Assembly (NCBI GenBank): GCA_001303885.1
Contig: LJUE01000171.1
Span: forward strand, 1 to 9,874
Reading direction: 5' to 3'
Length of the DNA stretch: 9,874 nt
From: Planctomycetes bacterium SM23_32
GTDB lineage: Bacteria > Planctomycetota > Brocadiia > SM23-32
Part shown: piece by piece, positions 5,579 to 9,874 of the stretch
How the letters are laid out: each line of letters starts with the position of its first letter
How positions within the stretch are numbered: the stretch's first letter is position 1
The notes under the pieces: model-generated
Databases searched by the model: none
The model's input: only the letters and a program-made list of their open reading frames with translations
Told to the model about the DNA's origin: nothing
Position numbers and translations under genes: made by a program

Positions 5579-8500
5579 CTACTCCTCCGCCGGGGCGGGC
5601 GCCGCCCGGCCGCGGATACGCCGCGCGACGCTGAGCAGCGCGAACAGCACGGCCGAGCCGGCCACCGTGCAGAGCACAGCCAGCAGCAGGTCCGCGTAGT
5701 TCTCCTCGGCGATCACCCGCAGGCCCGCCACCACCAGGGCCACGGCAGCCAGCGCGATGAAACTGGTCCGCGCCGAGAGGCCCGACCGATACCACAACAG
5801 CGCGCAGAGCCCGAGCACGGCGAGCACCACCACTGCCGTCAGCGGCGTCATGGCCGACGTCGCAACGCAGGTGACCCGCGCCTCGGCCGGCGCCTCCGGG
5901 TTAAGGATGAGGCCCTGGAAGTAGAACCGCCGCGGCAACTGCGGCTTGGTCCCGGCGTAGACGGACGCCGCCCGTGCCGGCTGCTTGCCGGCCGCCCGGC
6001 CGCTCAGCACGGCCACGTTGCTCATGGCCTGCAGGTCCTGGACGCCGGCAGCCTGCGCCTGCTCCACGTCGGCCGCCCCGACGGGCCGCTCCGTGGCCCG
6101 CAGCGCCCGCAGCGACTCCTCGAAGTAGGCCTCCGAAGGCAGCGCCTCCAGCGTGCCGCCGGAGCTGACCATGCGGTAGCCGCGCGGCAGTTGCAGGATC
6201 CATCCGAGCCGCAGTATGCGCACGCCCATCAGGGACGGCACGCGCAGGTGGACGCGCTCGAACTTGCCCAGCTTCGCGCCGCCCATCTCCTCCCACTGGA
6301 GTTCCACCTGGACGGCGCCCTCCACGCCCTGTACCTGGGCGATGGGGACCTTGGTCACTTCGCCGTCGGGCGACGCCTCGGTGAGCGGGCGCACGCGGCG
6401 GCCGTTCACCAGCGCGTGCCAGAGCCGAGCGCCCTCGGGCAGCCGTATCTCCAGGAACGGCTGGTAGCGGCTGCGCACGGTGGCCACCATGCTGGTGATC
6501 CGGTTGCCCTCGCGCGTGAGGGTCGTGTCGAGCTTGCAGCTCTCGACCACGGCCGTCACGACGTCCGCCTCGGCGTGGCGCACCGACGAGAGGGCCAGCA
6601 CGTAGGGGTGCGCCAGGTAGCGGAAGGCGAACAGGATGGGCACGGTCTGCCGGCCGATCTGCTGCGCCACGGACGGCGGCAGCCGGCGGAACTTCAGCGG
6701 GATCTCCTCCTCGTCCACGGGCGTGAGCCCCTCAAGCTCCGCCTCGACCGGGGCCAGCTCCAGCGAGGGGTCGCCCGTGACGGCCAGGTAGCCGATCTCC
6801 CGCTCCACGCCCTTCATCTCACCCATCACGGTGGGCCCGCTGAAGGCGCGCCGCTTCGCCTTCGGGTCCAGGTCCAGCGTGTACTCGAAGATGAGCTGGT
6901 AGGAGCCCCTGGCCTCGCTCTGGAGCTCGACGCGCCACAGCTCGCCGCCCTGGGCCTCCTCCTCTTTCACCTTCTCCTGTATCTTAATGTTCTCGCCCCG
7001 GATGTTGGGGTCGGTCACGCCCTCCGGCAGCCGCACGCGGAACTCGCTGACCCCCGCGTACTGGATGTTGAACTCCACGGTGGAGGCCCCGAGCAGGTAG
7101 TCCTCGCCGAACCGCACGTAGTTGAACGTGGTCGCCGTGATCTTGGGCGGGATGCTGGTCACTTCCAGGTCCAGGTCCCACGGCGACTCGATGATGCGGA
7201 AGGCGAGCTTCGCGCTGCGGGCCCGCTGCAGCAGCGCCGGCGGTATCTCCTGCACGTCCACGTCGTGCAGCGCGCCGCCCTCTCCGGAGCGCTTCAGCCG
7301 GATGCTCTCGTCGGTGGCCAGCGCGATGTGGCCGCGCTCCTGCTCGCAGTCCAGCGTGTAGACGGCCGGGATGGGGAAGGTGTCCGACTCGCCCGGTTTC
7401 GGCAGCTCCTTGCCCAGCAGCGTCTCGCTCTCCAGCTCGATTTCCAGCTCGTCGGTCGTCTTCTCGGTGAGCTGGACGGTGAGCGTCTGCGTGGCGGCGT
7501 CGTAGGAGTAGTCCTCCACCCGGTCGCCCTTTACTGCGAGGCTGCCGCGCAGCTCCTCGGGCAGGTGGAGCCGGAGCTGGAAGACGCCCGCCTTCTTGAT
7601 GCGGTAGTTGAGGGCGGAGTAGTAGCGCAGGTTCTTGCGCGTGATCTCCACCAGGTGCTGCGGCTCGCACCTCAGCTCCGCCTGCACGTGGCTCACCTGG
7701 AGCGAGAGCGTGTAGGGGAAGGCCAGGTAGCGGAAAGCCAGCGTCGGCTCGGCCGCCTGCTGGGCGGCCACCATCTGCTGCACCGTCGCCACGCCCTTCA
7801 CTTCGCTGACCTCGATCTGGCTGATGCCCTTCAACTCGCCCGTCTCGACGGCGATGCCGGAGTCGGCCGAGACAGCGATGGTGCCCCACTGCCGCTCGAC
7901 CCCCATCAGCTCCAGCGCCGGCACGACGGCCGCTTCGGGGTCGGCGATGGCGCTGTAGGTCTGCAGGCTCAGTGCGTAGCGCCCCTCGGCCTTCGAGCGG
8001 AGGTCCACGGTGAGCACGTTCGTGGCCGCGTCCAGGCTCTGGTTGTTGATGTTCTCCCCGCGCAGACTGATCAGCTTCATGCCCTCGGCCAGCCTGAGCT
8101 TGAGCTGGAACAGGCCGGCGTTGCGGATCTCGTACTGCACGTCCCAGTGCTGGCGGAACCGCTCCAGGCTCGCAACGGTCAGGCAGGAGACCTCGCCGTA
8201 GACCTTCGGCTCGATCGTGGAGACGCGGAAGGTCACGCGGAACGGCCGGGCCAGGTATTTGAGCCCCAGGCTGAAGCGGTCCCGCAGGGCGCGCATCTGG
8301 GGTGGCATCTCCTGGAGGTTCACCTGCCCGATGTTCTCGCGCTCGACGATTTCGGCCTGAAGGCCCTTCTCCACGGCCACGGCCACGACCCCCTTCTCGC
8401 GGGTGACGCCCCGCACGACGATCTGCGGCGCCTCCACCTCCACCGGCACCGCCTCGAGCGTCCGCTCCAGCACCAGCGTCAGGTGGGAGGAGGCGGCGTC

Positions 8501-9349
8501 CGCCTCCATCAGCGCCACGGCGAGCAGCTCGGGCCCGTCCTCCTGGCGGCGGATGTCCCAGCTGCGCAGGTTGTCGCCCTCGACCTTCAGCAGCGCGTAG
8601 CCGGCCGGCAGCTCGACCACGGCCTCCTCCATGCGCCCCTGAAGGAGCGCGTACTCGATGTCCGTCGAGACGCGCAGCAGCCCGGGCGAGATGTCCATCA
8701 GCGTCCGCTGTTCGGCGAAGGCGATGGTCTCGACCTCGCGCACCTCGGGCCCCGGCTTCCAGCGCAGGTAGAGCGGCTGCTCCACCGTGCCGTAGATGCT
8801 CACGACGGTCTGCCCGGCGCGCGCTTCCTGCTGGTAGGGCACCTCGGGGTCGAGCGTGACCTCCAGGTTCTCCCCTTCCAGCGCCACCTCGTAGACGCCG
8901 CTCAGGGCCGGCACCATGGGCACGAGGGCCGAGCTGGTCTGCCGCTCGCGCGTCACGGGCGTGGCGAACTCCAGCTCCAGCTCGAACGCGCCCTTGCCCG
9001 GCAGCAGCAGGCCGACGGCCTCGCCCTTACGCATGGGCATCGGCGGCGGGCCGAACCAGCCGCCGCCCTTCGCACTCGCCGACAGCACGCCGACGTTGCC
9101 CCGGAACAGCGGCACCCAGGTCTGCGCGCCGGCCAGGCAGCGGGCGCTGATGGACATGGTCCCCTGCAAGGCGCCCCCCTGCGGGGCGGCGCGGACCTGG
9201 ACCTCCTCGATCACGTACTGCGGCGGCGCGGGCGCCGGCGGCACGATCAGCAGGTCCGTCCTCACCCGGGCGGCCTCCTCCTGCGCCGCCGCGACGCCGC
9301 ACATCGTCAGCACGCAGGCCAACACGCCGACCCTGACCCAGCTTGCCAT
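5579..9349 (-). CDS. Very large exported multi-repeat protein with C-terminal triple membrane anchor (family not recognised)
   Basis: This is a 1256-residue protein that I cannot assign to a named family. A signal peptide (MASWVRVGVLACVLTMCGVAAAQ, shown by the hydrophobic run at 6-22 and AAAQ) directs export. Residues 24-190 form a Pro/Gly- and beta-rich N-domain. At least four tandem repeats follow, starting near 364, 540, 718 and 910 (RYLARPF, RYLAFPY, RIIESPW, RYLAHPY). Each has an AGxFxLxLxLPEG-like strand pair and a GVERxxGxIAV strand, and a degenerate fifth copy may lie at about 225-363. The C-terminus has three membrane segments (about 1167-1186, 1195-1212 and 1219-1241) and a short basic/acidic tail. 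The body is probably periplasmic or surface-exposed. The start at 9349 is fixed by AAGGAGG seven bases upstream and by the signal peptide. In-frame ATGs upstream (9463, 9535) would bury the signal peptide. The upstream neighbour has the same C-terminal layout. No catalytic motif was seen, so a structural, adhesive or sensory role is guesswork. Confidence 0.85.
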   Translation of the reverse strand: MASWVRVGVLACVLTMCGVAAAQEEAARVRTDLLIVPPAPAPPQYVIEEVQVRAAPQGGALQGTMSISARCLAGAQTWVPLFRGNVGVLSASAKGGGWFGPPPMPMRKGEAVGLLLPGKGAFELELEFATPVTRERQTSSALVPMVPALSGVYEVALEGENLEVTLDPEVPYQQEARAGQTVVSIYGTVEQPLYLRWKPGPEVREVETIAFAEQRTLMDISPGLLRVSTDIEYALLQGRMEEAVVELPAGYALLKVEGDNLRSWDIRRQEDGPELLAVALMEADAASSHLTLVLERTLEAVPVEVEAPQIVVRGVTREKGVVAVAVEKGLQAEIVERENIGQVNLQEMPPQMRALRDRFSLGLKYLARPFRVTFRVSTIEPKVYGEVSCLTVASLERFRQHWDVQYEIRNAGLFQLKLRLAEGMKLISLRGENINNQSLDAATNVLTVDLRSKAEGRYALSLQTYSAIADPEAAVVPALELMGVERQWGTIAVSADSGIAVETGELKGISQIEVSEVKGVATVQQMVAAQQAAEPTLAFRYLAFPYTLSLQVSHVQAELRCEPQHLVEITRKNLRYYSALNYRIKKAGVFQLRLHLPEELRGSLAVKGDRVEDYSYDAATQTLTVQLTEKTTDELEIELESETLLGKELPKPGESDTFPIPAVYTLDCEQERGHIALATDESIRLKRSGEGGALHDVDVQEIPPALLQRARSAKLAFRIIESPWDLDLEVTSIPPKITATTFNYVRFGEDYLLGASTVEFNIQYAGVSEFRVRLPEGVTDPNIRGENIKIQEKVKEEEAQGGELWRVELQSEARGSYQLIFEYTLDLDPKAKRRAFSGPTVMGEMKGVEREIGYLAVTGDPSLELAPVEAELEGLTPVDEEEIPLKFRRLPPSVAQQIGRQTVPILFAFRYLAHPYVLALSSVRHAEADVVTAVVESCKLDTTLTREGNRITSMVATVRSRYQPFLEIRLPEGARLWHALVNGRRVRPLTEASPDGEVTKVPIAQVQGVEGAVQVELQWEEMGGAKLGKFERVHLRVPSLMGVRILRLGWILQLPRGYRMVSSGGTLEALPSEAYFEESLRALRATERPVGAADVEQAQAAGVQDLQAMSNVAVLSGRAAGKQPARAASVYAGTKPQLPRRFYFQGLILNPEAPAEARVTCVATSAMTPLTAVVVLAVLGLCALLWYRSGLSARTSFIALAAVALVVAGLRVIAEENYADLLLAVLCTVAGSAVLFALLSVARRIRGRAAPAPAEE
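6380..8260 (-). repeat. Tandem protein-level repeats (four units of about 175-190 residues) inside the large exported protein
   Basis: Unit starts are at residues about 364, 540, 718 and 910. Shared landmarks, in order, are RYLAxPYxLxLxV, then (Y/F)xIxxAGxFxLRLxLPEG followed by GENI/GDRV/NGRR. In the first three units a later beta strand GVERxxGxIAVxxDxxI and an EIPP turn lead into the next unit. The units are strongly diverged, so this is old duplication. They are visible in protein but not as DNA repeats. Alternating hydrophobic residues suggest beta-sandwich domains. Confidence 0.7.
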
Positions 9350-9351
9350 GG

Positions 9352-9444
9352 TCACTCCTCCTTCGCGGCCGTCTCGCTTTCGTGCGCATCGTCTTGTTCC
9401 GGCTCTCTGTGGTCTCCCCGCGCCGTCACCCCGAACCGCCTCAT
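9352..9444 (-). CDS. Possible small charged protein, 30 residues (hypothetical)
   Basis: In the gap between the two exported-protein genes, an ATG at 9444 opens a 30-codon frame starting MRRFGVTARGDHREPEQ and ending in an Glu/Lys-rich tail. Its TGA lies two bases before the ATG of the large gene. About 23 of the 29 codons after ATG end in G or C, like the neighbouring genes. The alternative frame, which would extend the large protein N-terminally, has only about half. That argues for a separate short cistron, or at least against the N-terminal extension. There is no membrane segment, no known motif and only a poor ribosome-binding site, so chance remains possible. If translated, it would be coupled to the next gene. 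Confidence 0.3.
   Translation of the reverse strand: MRRFGVTARGDHREPEQDDAHESETAAKEE
9357..9363 (-). promoter_or_regulatory. Ribosome-binding site that sets the start of the large exported protein
   Basis: AAGGAGG on the minus strand lies seven bases before the ATG at 9349, immediately ahead of a clean signal peptide. A second strong site, AGGAGG (9470-9475), lies six bases before an in-frame ATG at 9463. That one overlaps the Arg-Glu-Glu-Ala codons ending the upstream gene and may be incidental. Confidence 0.75.
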
Positions 9445-9464
9445 CGTTCAGTGTCCGCGCCATG

Positions 9465-9874
9465 TCAGGCCTCCTCCCTTGCCGGGCGCAGGCGGCGCAG
9501 GGCGAGCCCGACCGCCTCCGCCACCAGGCAGGCACCCGCGGCCCATGCCGTCGCGGCGAACATGGCGCCGACCGTCGGCGACGCCCACACGTGGAGCGCG
9601 ACCGCCAGCACCAGCGCCGCGCCCGCGAAGTGCACGGCTGTGCCCGGCCGCCGCCCCCGCAGCGCCAGGTAGGCCGCCACGGCCGCGACCGCCAGCAGCA
9701 TCTCCGCCAGCATGGCCGTGCCGCCCTTGAGCGCGTGGAACGACACGTCGGCCTCCGCGCGGCCCAGGAACGGCTTGACGAACAGGTAGGACGCCGTCAC
9801 CGGCGTCGGGAAGTCCATCGCGATGGGCAAGGCGCCGATGCTGCGCCCCCCGCCGACCTGCTTGACCAGGGACG
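9465..9874 (-). CDS. C-terminal end of a membrane-anchored exported protein, paralogue-like to the large repeat protein (cut by right edge)
   Basis: The frame is open from the window edge, with no start inside that makes sense, to a TGA at 9465-9467, giving 135 visible residues. The first half (SLVKQVGGGRSIGALPIAMD...YLFVKPFLGRAEADVSF) looks like the last beta strands of an exported domain. Three hydrophobic segments follow (roughly MLAEMLLAVAAVAAYLAL, FAGAALVLAVALHVW and FAATAWAAGACLVAEAVGLAL), then a basic/acidic tail (RRLRPAREEA). The order of strand pair, three closely spaced membrane helices, and RR-x-R plus acidic end is the same as in the 1256-residue neighbour downstream. I infer that the two are related products of one operon, 115 bases apart. 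An internal TTG (9830) or ATG (9818) start would cut into the strand pattern, so a start outside the window is far more likely. Function unknown. Confidence 0.7.
   Translation of the reverse strand, partial: SLVKQVGGGRSIGALPIAMDFPTPVTASYLFVKPFLGRAEADVSFHALKGGTAMLAEMLLAVAAVAAYLALRGRRPGTAVHFAGAALVLAVALHVWASPTVGAMFAATAWAAGACLVAEAVGLALRRLRPAREEA

Noticed and set aside
9350..9535. Longer start of the giant protein at 9535 or 9463
   Set aside because: The 9535 start lies inside the upstream gene. The 9463 start has a good ribosome-binding site but adds an Arg-rich stretch with atypical codon use in front of the signal peptide. The start at 9349 has both AAGGAGG and a clean signal peptide.
6191..9730. 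Very long plus-strand open frame opposite the giant exported protein
   Set aside because: The composition (His, Arg, Gln, Leu, Ala repeats) is that of an antisense shadow. The minus-strand gene has a Shine-Dalgarno sequence, a signal peptide, repeats and membrane helices.

Overview
The window is GC-rich DNA from a bacterium. It is densely coded, and every convincing gene lies on the minus strand, so transcription runs from right (9874) to left (1). Three features point to the Planctomycetota / PVC group or a neighbouring environmental lineage: a DUF6785/DUF6784-type membrane protein, a very large exported repeat protein with no familiar name, and a sialidase-like beta-propeller protein. This placement is an inference from gene content. 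No rRNA or tRNA gene or other phylogenetic marker is present to confirm it.

Layout in transcription order. (1) 9874-9465: the C-terminal end of a membrane-anchored exported protein, cut by the window edge. (2) 9444-9352: a possible 30-codon charged small ORF in the gap. (3) 9349-5579: a 1256-residue exported protein with a signal peptide, at least four tandem repeats of about 175-190 residues, and three membrane segments at the C-terminus. Its C-terminus has the same layout as gene 1, so genes 1 and 3 look like paralogues in one operon. (4) 5573-5471: an inverted-repeat (REP/MITE-like) element between genes 3 and 5. (5) 5368-4175: a Y-family DNA polymerase (DinB/Pol IV). It has its own near-consensus sigma70-type promoter (TTGACA, 17 bp, TATACT), with a perfect 7+1+7 palindrome over the -10 box. 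Its reading frame breaks near 4201, and a coding-like tail continues in another frame to 4045. (6) 3918-1963: a polytopic membrane protein of the DUF6785/DUF6784 type, preceded by an extended -10 promoter. (7) 1881-871: an exported parvulin-type peptidyl-prolyl isomerase. (8) 841-1: the N-terminal 280 residues of a sialidase-like / five-bladed-propeller protein, cut by the left edge and closely spaced behind gene 7.

Functional units. Genes 1-3 appear to form an envelope or periplasmic surface-protein operon that enters from the right. dinB is a separately promoted translesion polymerase. The transporter has its own promoter and may be followed by the isomerase and the propeller protein as a transport/secretion/glycan-related group. 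That grouping rests on order and spacing only. No stretch longer than about 130 bases lacks a gene call. No tRNA, rRNA, CRISPR array or intact transposase gene was seen.
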